64,000 bases of DNA. It comes from Pseudoxanthomonas sp. GM95 (GTDB lineage: Bacteria; Pseudomonadota; Gammaproteobacteria; Xanthomonadales; Xanthomonadaceae). The position numbers and the translations under genes are program-made. The first letter of the stretch is position 1; every line of letters begins with the position of its first letter. Shown here piece after piece: positions 1 through 9,641 of the stretch. The notes beneath the pieces were generated by a model. It had not been told where the DNA came from. It did no database searches and worked only from the letters and a program-made list of their open reading frames with translations. Location of the stretch: NCBI RefSeq assembly GCF_900109775.1, contig NZ_FOAX01000002.1, positions 1,488,001-1,552,000 on the forward strand, given 5' to 3'.

Positions 1-1977
1 CTTGGCGTTGACCGCCGAGGTCGAGACCTTGGCCATGGCGATGGTCTCGAAGGTCTTCTTCAGCTCGGCGAATACGTCGCCGCCCGGGCCTGCAGCCTCG
101 GAGGCGCGCACCGCCAGCTCCTTCAGGCCGCCGCCGGCCGGCAGCAGGCCGACGCCGGCTTCGACCAGGCCGATGTAGCTCTCCAGCCCGGCCACGGTCT
201 TGGCGCTGTGCATCTGGAACTCGCAGCCGCCGCCCAGCGCCAGGCCGCGCACCGCCGCGACCACGGGCACCAGCGAATACTTGATGCGCTGGCTGGTGGC
301 CTGGAAGTTGGCGACCATTGCCTCGAACGCATCGACCTTGCCGGCCTGCAGCAGGCCGAGCGCACCAGCCAGGTCGGCACCGGCGGAGAAGGGCTCCTTC
401 TGCTGCCAGATCACCAGGCCCTTGAAGTCCTTCTCGGCGCGGCTGACCACTTCCTGCAGGCCATCGAGCACTTGGTCGGAGACGGTGTTCATCTTGGTCT
501 TGAAGCTGACCACGGCCACGTCATCGCCGTCGTGCCACATCCGCACGCCGTCGTTCTCGAACACGGCCTCGCCCTGCGCGAACTGCTCGCCCAGCAGCGG
601 ATCGGGGAAGCGCTGGCGCTTGTACACCGGCAGCGACGAGCGCGGCAGCTTGGCGTTCTGCATCGGGCTGTAGGAGCCTTCGGCGGCGTGGACACCGTCG
701 CGGCCGTCGAACACCCAGTCCGGCAGCGGCGCGCTGGACATGGTCTTGCCGGCGACGATGTCATCGGCGATCCACTGCGCGACCTGCTTCCAGCCGGCGG
801 CCTGCCAGGTTTCGAACGGCCCCAGCGACCAGCCGTAGCCCCAGCGGATGGCCAGGTCCACGTCGCGCGCGGTCTCGGCGATGTCGGCCAGGTGGTAGGC
901 GCTGTAATGGAACAGGTCGCGGAAGGTCGCCCACACGAACTGCGCCTGCGGGTGCTGGCTTTCGCGCAGCTTGGCGAATTTTTCGGCCGGGTTCTTGATC
1001 TTCAGGATTTCGACGACTTCCGGTGCGGCGGCGCGGTCTGCGGGACGGTAGTCCTGCTTCTCCAGGTCCAGGACCACGATGTCCTTGCCGACCTTGCGGA
1101 AGATGCCGGCGCCGACCTTCTGGCCCAGCGCGCCCTTGGCGATCAGCGCATCCAGCCACTTGGGCGACTTGAAGTACTGGTGCCACGGGTCGTCGGGCAG
1201 GGTGTCGCCCATGGTCTTGATGACGTGGGCCATGGTGTCCAGGCCAACCACGTCGGAGGTGCGATAGGTCGCCGACTTCGGGCGGCCGACCAGCGGGCCG
1301 GTCAGTGCATCGACTTCGTCAAACCCCAGGCCAGATTCGGCCGTGTGGTGGATCGTGGACAGGATCGAAAACACGCCGATGCGGTTGCCGATGAAGTTCG
1401 GCGTGTCCTTGGCGTACACCACGCCCTTGCCCAGGGTGGTGACCAGGAAGGTTTCCAGGCCATCCAGCACGGCCTTGTCGGTGGTCTTGGCCGGAATCAG
1501 TTCGGCCAGGTGCATGTAGCGCGGTGGATTGAAGAAGTGCACGCCGCAGAAGCGGTGGCGCAGCTGCTCGGGCAGCACGTCGGCCAGCTTGTTGATGCCC
1601 AGGCCCGAGGTGTTGGAAGCCAGCACGGCATGCTCGGCCACGAACGGGGCGATCTTCTTGTAGAGGTCCTGCTTCCAGTCCATCCGTTCGGCGATGGCCT
1701 CGATGATCAGGTCGCAATCGCGCAGCTGGTCCAGGCCGGACTCATAGTTGGCCGGGGTAATGGCCTCGGCCAGGCCCTTGCCGGCGAGCGGGGCGGGCGA
1801 GAGCTTGCCCAGGTTGGCGATCGCCTTGAGCACGATGCCGTCGGCGGTGCCCTCTTTGGCGGGCAGGTCGAACAGCACCGTGTCCACGCCGGCATTGGTC
1901 AGGTGCGCGGCGATCTGCGCGCCCATGACGCCTGCACCAAGTACTGCGGCGCGCCGCACAAGTAATTTCTCAGACAT
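1..1977 (-). CDS. 3-hydroxyacyl-CoA dehydrogenase / enoyl-CoA hydratase fusion (FadN-type), 3' end outside window
   Basis: Partial gene: 659 codons are visible and it runs off the left edge. The N-terminus has a Rossmann NAD-binding motif (VLGAGVMGAQIA, about residues 11-22). The family signature HFFNPPRYMHL follows, then the C-terminal 3HCDH domain. An enoyl-CoA hydratase/crotonase domain comes last (FSAGADLAGALG and GLALGGGCEFQMH oxyanion-hole segments). Dehydrogenase first, hydratase second is the order of Bacillus FadN rather than E. coli FadB. It should catalyse the hydration and NAD-dependent oxidation steps of fatty-acid beta-oxidation in the cytosol. It begins 28 bases after the TetR gene on the same strand, so the two are probably co-transcribed. 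A thiolase may follow outside the window. Confidence 0.93.
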   Translation of the reverse strand, partial: MSEKLLVRRAAVLGAGVMGAQIAAHLTNAGVDTVLFDLPAKEGTADGIVLKAIANLGKLSPAPLAGKGLAEAITPANYESGLDQLRDCDLIIEAIAERMDWKQDLYKKIAPFVAEHAVLASNTSGLGINKLADVLPEQLRHRFCGVHFFNPPRYMHLAELIPAKTTDKAVLDGLETFLVTTLGKGVVYAKDTPNFIGNRIGVFSILSTIHHTAESGLGFDEVDALTGPLVGRPKSATYRTSDVVGLDTMAHVIKTMGDTLPDDPWHQYFKSPKWLDALIAKGALGQKVGAGIFRKVGKDIVVLDLEKQDYRPADRAAAPEVVEILKIKNPAEKFAKLRESQHPQAQFVWATFRDLFHYSAYHLADIAETARDVDLAIRWGYGWSLGPFETWQAAGWKQVAQWIADDIVAGKTMSSAPLPDWVFDGRDGVHAAEGSYSPMQNAKLPRSSLPVYKRQRFPDPLLGEQFAQGEAVFENDGVRMWHDGDDVAVVSFKTKMNTVSDQVLDGLQEVVSRAEKDFKGLVIWQQKEPFSAGADLAGALGLLQAGKVDAFEAMVANFQATSQRIKYSLVPVVAAVRGLALGGGCEFQMHSAKTVAGLESYIGLVEAGVGLLPAGGGLKELAVRASEAAGPGGDVFAELKKTFETIAMAKVSTSAVNAK

Positions 1978-2005
1978 AACTTGCAACCCTTTGTTTTGGT
2001 TGAAA

Positions 2006-2641
2006 TCAGGAGTCGACCGAGCCGGCGCGCAGGCCGGCCTCGGCAAAACGGATGAGTTCGCGTGCGGCGCGCTCACGATGCGCCGCCTCGGTGACACCGG
2101 CGGGACGCTTGATCAGGCCGAAGTCGGCCATGGCGTAGGTCAGCGCGCCGGCCAGGAAGTCCAGACGCCAGTACAGCTCTTCCTTGCTCAATGCGGGCAG
2201 GCACTCGGCAATGGCCTTGCCGAAGTCGCGCAGCACATGCCCGTAATGGTCGGAAAGGAACTTGCGCAGGTTGTCGTTCTTCTCCGCGTAGGCCCGCGCG
2301 ATCACGCGCACGAAGGCGCCGCCGCCTTGACCGTCCTGCGCCAGCGCCAGTGCGGGTTCCACGAATGCCGCGAGGACCTGTTCCAGTTGGCCCGGATGCT
2401 CGCGCAACGCGGTCTCCAGCTGGCCGAGGCGGGCGGTGGTCATGACGTCCATGCGCCGGCGGAACACCTCGTTGACCAGGTTTTCCTTGGAACCGAAGTG
2501 GTAGTTGACCGCGGCGATGTTGACGTCGGCGCGCGTGGTGACCCGCCGCAGCGAGGTGCCGGCGAACCCGTGCAGGGCAAACAGCTCTTCGGCAGCGCCG
2601 AGGATGCGGTCCTTGGTGGAGAACTGGGTGCCGTTGGCCAT
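2006..2641 (-). CDS. TetR-family regulator, PsrA-like (fatty-acid responsive)
   Basis: A 211-residue protein with an N-terminal TetR helix-turn-helix (LFALHGFAGTSLRRVTTRA, then NIAAVNYHFGSKENLV at about residues 40-55). The VNYHFGSKE stretch and overall length match PsrA-type repressors, which sense long-chain acyl ligands and control beta-oxidation genes. It lies directly upstream of the beta-oxidation fusion gene on the same strand. A perfect 16-base inverted repeat sits just ahead of its start. It probably represses itself and the downstream fad gene until fatty acids are present; that role is inferred from family and context. Confidence 0.88.
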   Translation of the reverse strand: MANGTQFSTKDRILGAAEELFALHGFAGTSLRRVTTRADVNIAAVNYHFGSKENLVNEVFRRRMDVMTTARLGQLETALREHPGQLEQVLAAFVEPALALAQDGQGGGAFVRVIARAYAEKNDNLRKFLSDHYGHVLRDFGKAIAECLPALSKEELYWRLDFLAGALTYAMADFGLIKRPAGVTEAAHRERAARELIRFAEAGLRAGSVDS

Positions 2642-2657
2642 GGTCTCAAATCGGATA

Positions 2658-2673
2658 AATCAAACGCTTGATT
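2658..2673. promoter_or_regulatory. Probable operator of the PsrA-like TetR regulator
   Basis: AATCAAACGCTTGATT is a perfect palindrome of two 6-base arms around ACGC, 16 bases upstream of the tetR start codon. It resembles the AAAC/GTTT-type boxes described for PsrA. Position and symmetry support autoregulation; binding is inferred. Confidence 0.6.
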
Positions 2674-2737
2674 GAGTCTGCGCTCGCGCAACACCCAAGT
2701 CATGCTGCATCGCCGCAAAACCGAGTGCGGCCGGGGG

Positions 2738-2766
2738 CTGCATCGCTTCGGGTGATACGTTAGAAT
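2738..2766 (+). promoter_or_regulatory. Possible promoter upstream of ndk
   Basis: TAGAAT at 2761-2766 is a good -10 element for this group. The -35 region about 17 bases upstream (CTGCAT, 2738-2743) matches poorly. A transcript starting near 2773 would run straight into the hairpin at 2789-2812 before reaching ndk. Confidence 0.35.
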
Positions 2767-2787
2767 TTACGCAGCAATCAAACCTAA

Positions 2788-2812
2788 GCCCGCGTCCCCA
2801 CGCGGGTTTTTT
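2788..2812 (+). terminator. Intrinsic terminator-like hairpin ahead of ndk
   Basis: CCCGCGT-CCCC-ACGCGGG is a perfect 7-bp stem (2789-2795 with 2800-2806) followed by six T residues. It looks like a standard rho-independent terminator, but it sits 48 bases before the ndk start rather than after a gene. It could be an attenuator or the end of a very short RNA. Confidence 0.7.
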
Positions 2813-2859
2813 CATGTAACCTCGGGTCCATCAGTGGCCCGCCCTTCGGAGAAGACCCC

Positions 2860-3285
2860 ATGGCGCTGGAGCGCACCCTGTCCATCATCAAGCCCGACGC
2901 CGTCGCCAAGAACGTCATCGGTGAGATCTACGCCCGCTTCGAAAAGGCCGGCCTGAAGGTCGTTGCGGCCAAGTACAAGCAGCTCTCGCGCCGCGAAGCC
3001 GAAGGCTTCTACGCCGTGCACGCCGAGCGTCCGTTCTTCAACGCGCTGGTCGATTTCATGATCTCCGGCCCGGTGATGATCCAGGCGCTGGAAGGCGAGA
3101 ACGCCGTGCTGGCCCACCGCGACCTGCTGGGCGCCACCAATCCGAAGGACGCCGCGCCCGGCACCATCCGCGCCGACTTCGCCGACTCGATCGATGCCAA
3201 TGCCGCCCACGGCTCGGACTCGCTGGAGAATGCGGCGATCGAAGTGGCGTACTGGTTCGCTGCCACTGAAGTGGTTTCGCGCTGA
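2860..3285 (+). CDS. ndk: Nucleoside-diphosphate kinase
   Basis: 141 residues, the normal length of bacterial Ndk. It starts [20 protein letters not shown]. The phospho-accepting histidine lies in a slightly unusual NAAHGSDS context near residue 117, where the family has NxxHGSDS. The enzyme transfers gamma-phosphate between nucleoside triphosphates and diphosphates, balancing NTP and dNTP pools in the cytosol. It is followed after 12 bases by rlmN, the conserved order in Xanthomonadaceae. Confidence 0.97.
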   Translation: MALERTLSIIKPDAVAKNVIGEIYARFEKAGLKVVAAKYKQLSRREAEGFYAVHAERPFFNALVDFMISGPVMIQALEGENAVLAHRDLLGATNPKDAAPGTIRADFADSIDANAAHGSDSLENAAIEVAYWFAATEVVSR

Positions 3286-3297
3286 GGTCACACTGCC

Positions 3298-4509
3298 GTG
3301 AACGAGATCGTGTCGATTCCAAGCGTCACCAACCCAGGCGATCCGATCGCCGTGGCACCGGTGCGCAAGCAGAACCTGCTCGATCTCGATCGCGGCGGGC
3401 TGGAGCGTTTCTTCGAGGACACTCTCGGCGAGAAGCGCTACCGCGCCCATCAGGTGATGAAGTGGATCCACCACCGCTACGTCACCGACTTCGACGATAT
3501 GACGGACCTCGGCAAGGCCCTGCGCGCCAAGCTGCAGCAGCATGCCGAGGTCATCGTCCCGAACATCGTGTTCGACAAACCGTCCACCGACGGCACCCAC
3601 AAGTGGCTGCTGTCGATGGGTGCCGATGGCAAGAACGCCATCGAAACGGTCTATATCCCGGATAAAACCCGCGGCACGCTGTGCGTGTCCTCGCAGGTCG
3701 GTTGCGCGCTGAACTGCCAGTTCTGCTCGACCGCCACGCAGGGGTTCAACCGCAATCTTTCGACGGCCGAAATCATCGGCCAGGTCTGGGTGGCCGCACG
3801 CCATCTGGGCAACGTACCGGCACAGATCCGTCGTCTCACCAACGTGGTGATGATGGGCATGGGCGAGCCGCTGGCCAATTTCGACAACGTCGTGCGTGCC
3901 ATGAGCGTGATGCGCGACGACCTGGGTTACGGCCTGGCCAGCAAGCGCGTGACGCTGTCGACCGCCGGCATGGTGCCGATGATCGATCGCCTGTCCACCG
4001 AGAGCGATGTGTCGCTGGCGGTCTCGTTGCACGCAGCAGACGACGCGCTCCGGACCGAGCTGGTGCCGCTCAACAAGAAGTATCCGGTCGCGCAGCTGAT
4101 GGACGCCTGCGCGCGCTATCTCAAGGCCAGCCCGAAGCGCGATTCGATCACGTTCGAATACACGTTGATGAAGGGCGTCAACGACCAGCCGCAACACGCA
4201 CGTTCGCTGGCGCGCTTGATGCGCCAGTTCGGCAACCAGATGCAGTCGCGCGAGGCCGGCAAGGTCAACCTGATCCCCTTCAATCCGTTCCCAGGCACGC
4301 GCTATGAGCGCTCGGAGGATGCGGACATCCGCGCCTTCCAGAAGATCCTGCTGGACCAGCAGGTGCTGACGATGGTCCGCCGCACGCGCGGCGACGACAT
4401 CGACGCGGCCTGCGGCCAGCTCAAGGGCCAAGTCATGGACCGAACCCGGCGCCAGGCCGAGTTCAACCGGCAGCTGCGGGAGCAGGGGCTCGGTGATGCG
4501 GCCGCATAA
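3298..4509 (+). CDS. rlmN: Dual-specificity 23S rRNA / tRNA adenine-C2 methyltransferase RlmN
   Basis: 403 residues with a GTG start. The radical-SAM CxxxCxxC cluster motif is present (CALNCQFC, about residues 139-146), as is GMGEPL for SAM binding. The C-terminal catalytic cysteine is in DAACGQLKG. RlmN methylates A2503 of 23S rRNA and A37 of certain tRNAs using a methylated-cysteine intermediate, so both catalytic cysteines matter and both are present. The 3' end overlaps the next gene, indicating translational coupling in the ndk-der gene string. Confidence 0.96.
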   Translation: MNEIVSIPSVTNPGDPIAVAPVRKQNLLDLDRGGLERFFEDTLGEKRYRAHQVMKWIHHRYVTDFDDMTDLGKALRAKLQQHAEVIVPNIVFDKPSTDGTHKWLLSMGADGKNAIETVYIPDKTRGTLCVSSQVGCALNCQFCSTATQGFNRNLSTAEIIGQVWVAARHLGNVPAQIRRLTNVVMMGMGEPLANFDNVVRAMSVMRDDLGYGLASKRVTLSTAGMVPMIDRLSTESDVSLAVSLHAADDALRTELVPLNKKYPVAQLMDACARYLKASPKRDSITFEYTLMKGVNDQPQHARSLARLMRQFGNQMQSREAGKVNLIPFNPFPGTRYERSEDADIRAFQKILLDQQVLTMVRRTRGDDIDAACGQLKGQVMDRTRRQAEFNRQLREQGLGDAAA

Positions 4510-5314
4510 GGTCACGCTGGTCCTGCTGGCGGTGATCATGCTGGGAACGGCGTGCTCGCGGCTGACCTTCATCCGTCCGAAGGGCGGCATGAAAGCGATC
4601 GATGTACCGCGCACCGAATATGATGTCCGCGACAGCAAGGCCACCCAGGAGCGCTTGGAAGAGCGCAACAGTCTGGGGCTGGCCGAGCAGCGCCTGCGCG
4701 TCGGCGATCTGGAGACGGCCGAGCGCGAGGCATCCAAGGCGCTCAAGCTCAATCCATCTTCCGCAGCGGCCTACACGCTGCTGGCGATCGTGGCCGACCG
4801 TCGTGGCCAGGCCAAGGCTGCAGGCGATGATTATCGCAAGGCCGCCGAGCTGTCGCCGCAGGACGGCGGAATGCTGAACAACTATGGTGCGTGGCTGTGC
4901 GCGAACGGCTTTCCGGCCGAGGCACTGGTCTGGTTCGACCGCGCTATTGCTGCACCGGGGTACAACAATCCGACGGCTGCGCTGGCCAACGCCGGCGGTT
5001 GCGCGCTGCAGACCGGACAGTACGAGCGGGTCGAGTCGGACCTGCGCAAGGCGCTGGCCCTGGATCCCAAGAACGCGTATGCGCTGGTGTCGATGGCGCG
5101 CAACGAGTACCGGCTCGGCCACTACATGGACGCGCGGGCCTTCATCGAGCGCAGGTTGACGGCTGCACCTGTGGATGCAGGCGTGTTACAACTTGCAGTT
5201 GACATTGAAACCAAGCTCGGCGACATGGCAGCCGCCGAGAAATATCGACAGCGGCAGCGGGCGGAGTTCCCGAATGCCACTGCGGCAAGTCCCGGGGATA
5301 GTGCAAGGCCATGA
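4493..5314 (+). CDS. pilF: Type IV pilus biogenesis lipoprotein PilF (PilW), TPR protein
   Basis: 273 residues. The N-terminus is a lipoprotein signal with lipobox LGTAC, so the mature protein should be anchored to the outer membrane. TPR-like helical repeats fill the rest (for example [20 protein letters not shown] and [20 protein letters not shown]). In Pseudomonas and Neisseria this pilotin helps assemble the PilQ secretin. The start is either GTG at 4493 or the adjacent ATG at 4496; both overlap the end of rlmN. It overlaps rodZ by 4 bases. Confidence 0.93.
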   Translation: MMRPHKVTLVLLAVIMLGTACSRLTFIRPKGGMKAIDVPRTEYDVRDSKATQERLEERNSLGLAEQRLRVGDLETAEREASKALKLNPSSAAAYTLLAIVADRRGQAKAAGDDYRKAAELSPQDGGMLNNYGAWLCANGFPAEALVWFDRAIAAPGYNNPTAALANAGGCALQTGQYERVESDLRKALALDPKNAYALVSMARNEYRLGHYMDARAFIERRLTAAPVDAGVLQLAVDIETKLGDMAAAEKYRQRQRAEFPNATAASPGDSARP

Positions 5315-6189
5315 TGGATCGGAACATGACCCACTCCGCGCCCGAAAGCGGGCAGCAGACGGAAACCGGCGCGGTTCTGCGCCAGGCCCGCGAGCAGCAG
5401 GGAATGACGCTGCAGCAGGCCGCCAGCCGGCTCAAGGTGCCTACCCGCGTGGTCGAGGCGATCGAGTCCGGGCACTGGCAACAGCTGGGCGCACCGGTGT
5501 TCGTGCGCGGCCACCTGCGCAGCTACGCCAAGCTGCTCAATGTCAGCGTGGATGATTACCTGGAACAGTCCACGCTGCAGGCCGTGCGGCCGGTCGAACT
5601 GGTCAGCCACACCCACACGCCGCGTTACCAGCGCCTGTTCGAAAGCGTCTCGCGTCGTGCCGTGTACGTGGTGATCACCTTGTGCTTCTTTGGCATCCCG
5701 GCCTGGCTGGTGCTGTCCAACGGAGAGGGTCAGCGCGTCCTCAAGACTGCGTCGCTGGATGTGCTGCCCAAGGCAGCCCCGGCGCCGGCCTCGTCGGATG
5801 GCGCCGCGCCTGCGGCCGTGACCACCATGCCGGTGCAGACGCCGCCCGAACCCGACAACGCGCCCATTACCGCATCAATGGCGCCGCGCCTGACCCGTGA
5901 GCCAGTCGCTGCGGCCGAACCTGCCGCCGTGCTCAAGCTCGCCTTCACCGGCGAAAGCTGGGTCGATATCGAAGGTCCGCAAGGCCAGAGTATCGAGCGC
6001 GGGCTGCTCAAGGCCGGCCAGGAACGTAGCTTCCAGGCAGGTCAAGTGGCCCGCATCAAACTGGGCAATGCGACCGCGGTTCAGGTTCAGCAAGGCGGGA
6101 GTACGGTGGACCTGACGCCGTATCAGCGGGCCAACGTGGCACGCTTTGCGGTATCCTCCGACGGATCACTCGCGCCGGTTCAGGACTGA
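5311..6189 (+). CDS. rodZ: Cytoskeletal cell-shape protein RodZ
   Basis: 292 residues in the RodZ layout. A cytoplasmic Xre-type helix-turn-helix comes first (LRQAREQQGMTLQQAASRLK, about residues 28-47). A single membrane span near residues 117-133 follows (VYVVITLCFFGIPAWLVL). Then there is a Pro/Ala-rich linker and a periplasmic DUF4115 beta domain (TGESWVDIEGPQGQSIERG). RodZ links MreB to the elongation machinery. It starts in an ATGA overlap with pilF; a second in-frame ATG is adjacent. Confidence 0.95.
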   Translation: MMDRNMTHSAPESGQQTETGAVLRQAREQQGMTLQQAASRLKVPTRVVEAIESGHWQQLGAPVFVRGHLRSYAKLLNVSVDDYLEQSTLQAVRPVELVSHTHTPRYQRLFESVSRRAVYVVITLCFFGIPAWLVLSNGEGQRVLKTASLDVLPKAAPAPASSDGAAPAAVTTMPVQTPPEPDNAPITASMAPRLTREPVAAAEPAAVLKLAFTGESWVDIEGPQGQSIERGLLKAGQERSFQAGQVARIKLGNATAVQVQQGGSTVDLTPYQRANVARFAVSSDGSLAPVQD

Positions 6190-6250
6190 CCCGCGAGGGT
6201 CCACCTGTCGCAATTAGATGACCCCGCATCCATGTGGGGCGAGAGTACGC

Positions 6251-6889
6251 ATGGCAATCGATGACCTGCTGGACGAGCACGAACAGAGTGAGCGCGTCCG
6301 CAACTGGCTGAAGAACAACGGCGCCGGCCTGATCGGCGGTATCGCGCTCGGACTGGCGCTGATTTTTGGATGGAAGTGGTGGGGCCAGCATCAGGACCAG
6401 CAGGCCCAGGCCGGCTACGGCGCCTACGCGGCGGCCGTGAAATCCATCAGCGGCACCGACCTGAAGGACGCCCAGTCCAAGGTCACCGCGCTGCAGAAAG
6501 ATGGGGATTCGGTCTATGCCCAGCTGGCCGCGCTGCAGCTGGCCCAGGCGCAGGTCAAGGCCAATCAGAACGATGCAGCCCTGGCGACGTTGAAGTCGCT
6601 GCCGGCCGGTTCGGCGATGAAGCCGTATGCCGATCTGCACGCCGCACGCCTGCTCAATGCGACCGGCAAGCCCGACGAGGCGATCAAGCTGCTGGCCAGC
6701 TATGACAGCTCCTCGGCCCTGGAAGCCCGTGGCGACGCACTGGCCCTGACCGGCAAGCGCGATGAAGCACGCGACACCTATCTCAAGGCTCTGACCAGCC
6801 TGGACGTTGCCTCGCCGCAGCGCCGCCTGGTGGAAGTCAAACTTACCAATGCCGGCGGAACAGTGCCCGGGCTCGCGGAGTCGAACTGA
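6251..6889 (+). CDS. yfgM: YfgM family ancillary SecYEG translocon subunit
   Basis: 212 residues from ATG 6251 (MAIDDLLDEHEQSERVRNWL), the conserved start; an upstream in-frame start at 6218 is unlikely. One N-terminal membrane span lies near residues 25-42 (GLIGGIALGLALIFGWKW), followed by a periplasmic TPR-like domain. E. coli YfgM works with PpiD at the SecYEG translocon. It sits directly upstream of bamB, as in enterobacteria, and shares one base with it. Confidence 0.92.
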   Translation: MAIDDLLDEHEQSERVRNWLKNNGAGLIGGIALGLALIFGWKWWGQHQDQQAQAGYGAYAAAVKSISGTDLKDAQSKVTALQKDGDSVYAQLAALQLAQAQVKANQNDAALATLKSLPAGSAMKPYADLHAARLLNATGKPDEAIKLLASYDSSSALEARGDALALTGKRDEARDTYLKALTSLDVASPQRRLVEVKLTNAGGTVPGLAESN

Positions 6890-8076
6890 TGAATGTGGTT
6901 GTCAACATGAAGCGCGCCGCCGTGGTGGTTGCGCTGGTCGCCGTGCTGTCCGGCTGCACGACGGTCAAGGGCTGGTTCACCGACGACAAGAAGGCCGCCG
7001 AGAAGGCCGCCACCGAGCCGCTGCCGCTGGACAAGCTCAAGAATAGCGTCGAGATCGACAAGCTGTGGTCGGCCAGTGCCGGCGACGGCGAGCAGCTGCT
7101 CGGCACGCACCAGGGTCCGGCGGTGATGGATGGCCACGTCTACGCGGCGGCGATCGAGGGCGGCGTCAAGGCGCTGGACCTGCAGACCGGCAAGGAGCTG
7201 TGGCACAAGAAGATGAAGGAAGACCGTGTCTCGGCCGTCGGCGCAGGCGAAGGCCTGGTCGTGGTCGGCACGCTCAACGGCAAGGTCATTGCGCTCGATC
7301 CGGCTACCGGCGACGAGAAGTGGACCGCCAAGGCCAGCAACGAAGTCATCGCCCCGCCGGTCATCGGCCAGGGCAACGTGCTGGTGCACGCTAACGACGG
7401 CCAGGTGCTGTGCTACCAGGTCACCGACGGCGTCCGCCGCTGGTTCTGGAATCGCGAGCAGCCGGCGCTGATCGTGCGCGGCAATGGTCCGGTCACCCTG
7501 GGTCCGGGCATGGTCTTCGTCGGCAACGACGACGGCACGATGAGCGCCCTGGCGCTCAACGACGGCCACGACCTGTGGGATCAGACCGTCGGCCAGCCGG
7601 AAGGTCGTACCGAACTGGAACGCATGGCCGACGTCGACGGCGCCCCGGTTTTGGACGGCACCACGCTGTACGCCTCCAGCTACAAGAACGCCACCATCGC
7701 CATCGACGGCCCCAGCGGTCGTCCGCTGTGGAACCGCGACAACGGCGGCGTCGCTGGCCTGGGCATGGGTCCGTCCAGCCTGGTGCTGTCGGACAAGAAC
7801 GGTGCGGTGTGGTCGCTGGACAAGAGCAGCGGTGGTTCGCTGTGGTCCAACCAGAAGCTGCTGCGTCGCTCGCTGACCGCCCCGGTGGTGCAGGGCGACT
7901 ACGCCGTGGTCGGCGATTTCGACGGCTACCTCCACTGGCTGCGGATGGACAACGGCGAGATCGTCGCGCGTGAACGCGCTGGCGGCGACCCGATCCGCGC
8001 CCAGCCGATCGTCGCCGATGGCGTGCTGGTCGTGCAGAACACCGACGGCAAGCTGACCGCTTTCCGCATCAAGTAA
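6889..8076 (+). CDS. bamB: Outer membrane assembly lipoprotein BamB
   Basis: 395 residues. The signal peptide ends in lipobox LSGC (Cys near residue 23). The rest is an eight-bladed PQQ-like beta-propeller, with repeated ALDLQTGKELW and ALDPATGDEKW blade motifs. BamB is a scaffold of the BAM complex that folds beta-barrel proteins into the outer membrane. It overlaps yfgM in TGATG and is followed by a strong intrinsic terminator, so transcription of this string partly ends here. Confidence 0.97.
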   Translation: MNVVVNMKRAAVVVALVAVLSGCTTVKGWFTDDKKAAEKAATEPLPLDKLKNSVEIDKLWSASAGDGEQLLGTHQGPAVMDGHVYAAAIEGGVKALDLQTGKELWHKKMKEDRVSAVGAGEGLVVVGTLNGKVIALDPATGDEKWTAKASNEVIAPPVIGQGNVLVHANDGQVLCYQVTDGVRRWFWNREQPALIVRGNGPVTLGPGMVFVGNDDGTMSALALNDGHDLWDQTVGQPEGRTELERMADVDGAPVLDGTTLYASSYKNATIAIDGPSGRPLWNRDNGGVAGLGMGPSSLVLSDKNGAVWSLDKSSGGSLWSNQKLLRRSLTAPVVQGDYAVVGDFDGYLHWLRMDNGEIVARERAGGDPIRAQPIVADGVLVVQNTDGKLTAFRIK

Positions 8077-8094
8077 GTCAGGTCTGCGAACCCA

Positions 8095-8129
8095 CGGGGA
8101 GCCGGAACATGCGTCCGGCTCCCCGTTTT
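8095..8129 (+). terminator. Intrinsic terminator after bamB
   Basis: A 12-bp perfect stem CGGGGAGCCGGA / TCCGGCTCCCCG (8095-8106 with 8114-8125), a 7-base loop and a TTTTC tail, 18 bases after the bamB stop codon. Confidence 0.9.
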
Positions 8130-8237
8130 CGTATCCTGTGCCGCTCCGACGCGCCTGTTGACGCCCCGAACCGGTTTTTCCGAAGGGCATAGACACTGGC
8201 GCCCTTGTCGTTTCACGTCTTCTCGGTCCTGGTTCAC

Positions 8238-9635
8238 ATGCTCCCTCTCGTCGCCCTGGTGGGCCGCCCCAACGTGGGCAAGTCCACGCTGTTCAATGCG
8301 CTCACGCGCACCCGCGATGCGCTGGTGCACGACGAGCCCGGCGTGACCCGTGATCGCAACTACGGCGTGTGCCGCCTGGATCCGGAAAACCCCTTCATGC
8401 TCGTCGATACCGGCGGTATCGCCGGCGACGAGGAAGGCCTGTCCGGCGCCACCGCGCGCCAGTCCCGTGCAGCCGCTTCCGAAGCGGACCTGGTGCTGTT
8501 CATCGTCGACGCGCGCGAGGGCGCCTCGGCACTGGACGACGACATCCTCGGCTGGCTGCGCAAGGCGGCCCGGCCGACCGTGCTGGTGCTCAACAAGATC
8601 GATGGCGTCGATGAGGACAACGCGCGGGCCGAATTCTCGCGCTACGGCTTTTCCGATGTGCTGACGCTGTCGGCCTCGCATCGCCAGGGTCTGGATGACT
8701 TGCTGGAGCTGGTGCAGGAGCGCAAGCCCGAGCAGGGCGCCGGCGAACTGCTGGACAACGATCCCAATCGCGTCCGCATCGCCTTCGTCGGCCGCCCCAA
8801 CGTCGGCAAGTCGACCCTGGTCAATCGCCTGCTGGGCGAAGAACGCATGATCGCCTCCGAAGTGCCGGGCACCACGCGTGACTCGGTCGCCGTGGACATG
8901 GAGCGCGACGGCAAGCTCTACCGCCTGGTCGATACGGCCGGCGTGCGCCGCAAGGGCCGCGTCGACGACGTGGTCGAAAAGTTCTCCATCATCAAGACGC
9001 TGCAGGCCATCGAGCAATGCCAGGTCGCGGTGCTGCTGCTGGACGCGACTGAAGGTGTGACCGACCAGGACGCCAACGTGCTGGGCGCGATCCTGGACGC
9101 AGGCCGTGCGCTGGTCGTGGCCGTCAACAAGTGGGATGGCCTGACCGAATACCAGCGCCAGCAGGCCGAAGCGCTGCTGGTGCGCAAGCTCAACTTCGTC
9201 GAGTGGGCCGAAAACGTGCGTATCTCGGCCAAGCACGGTTCGGGCATGCGCGAGCTATTCAAGGCCGTGCATCGCGCGCACGCCTCGGCGACCAAGGTAT
9301 TCAGCACCAGTGAGGTCAATACCGCGCTGGAGATCGCCTACGAGACCAACCCGCCGCCGAGCATCCGCGGCCACGTCTCCAAGCTGCGCTACGTGCATCC
9401 GGGCGGCGAGAACCCGCCGACCTTCATCGTCCACGGCACGCGCCTGAAGGTACTGCCGGAGTCGTACAAGCGTTACCTGGAAAACTTCTTCCGCAAGCGC
9501 TTCAAGCTGGTCGGCACGCCGGTGCGGTTCCTGTTCCGCGAAGGCTCCAACCCATATGAAGGCAAGAAGAACGTCTTGACCGAGCGCCAGATCGCCAAGA
9601 AGAAGCGCCTGATCAAGCACGTCAAGGGACGCTGA
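8238..9635 (+). CDS. der: Ribosome biogenesis GTPase Der (EngA)
   Basis: 465 residues from ATG 8238 ([19 protein letters not shown]). A TTG 33 bases upstream is in frame but would add non-conserved residues. Two tandem GTPase domains each carry a P-loop [17 protein letters not shown] and NKxD motifs (NKID, NKWD). A C-terminal KH-like domain ends in a basic tail. Der acts in 50S subunit assembly. It is followed after 6 bases by moeA, an unexpected functional neighbour. Confidence 0.97.
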   Translation: MLPLVALVGRPNVGKSTLFNALTRTRDALVHDEPGVTRDRNYGVCRLDPENPFMLVDTGGIAGDEEGLSGATARQSRAAASEADLVLFIVDAREGASALDDDILGWLRKAARPTVLVLNKIDGVDEDNARAEFSRYGFSDVLTLSASHRQGLDDLLELVQERKPEQGAGELLDNDPNRVRIAFVGRPNVGKSTLVNRLLGEERMIASEVPGTTRDSVAVDMERDGKLYRLVDTAGVRRKGRVDDVVEKFSIIKTLQAIEQCQVAVLLLDATEGVTDQDANVLGAILDAGRALVVAVNKWDGLTEYQRQQAEALLVRKLNFVEWAENVRISAKHGSGMRELFKAVHRAHASATKVFSTSEVNTALEIAYETNPPPSIRGHVSKLRYVHPGGENPPTFIVHGTRLKVLPESYKRYLENFFRKRFKLVGTPVRFLFREGSNPYEGKKNVLTERQIAKKKRLIKHVKGR

Positions 9636-9641
9636 TTCCGC

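Noticed and set aside
208..1965. 585-codon plus-strand open frame
   Set aside because: Antisense to the beta-oxidation fusion gene, whose dehydrogenase and hydratase motifs are clear.
2812..4752. 646-codon minus-strand open frame
   Set aside because: Antisense to ndk, rlmN and pilF; its translation has no recognisable domain.
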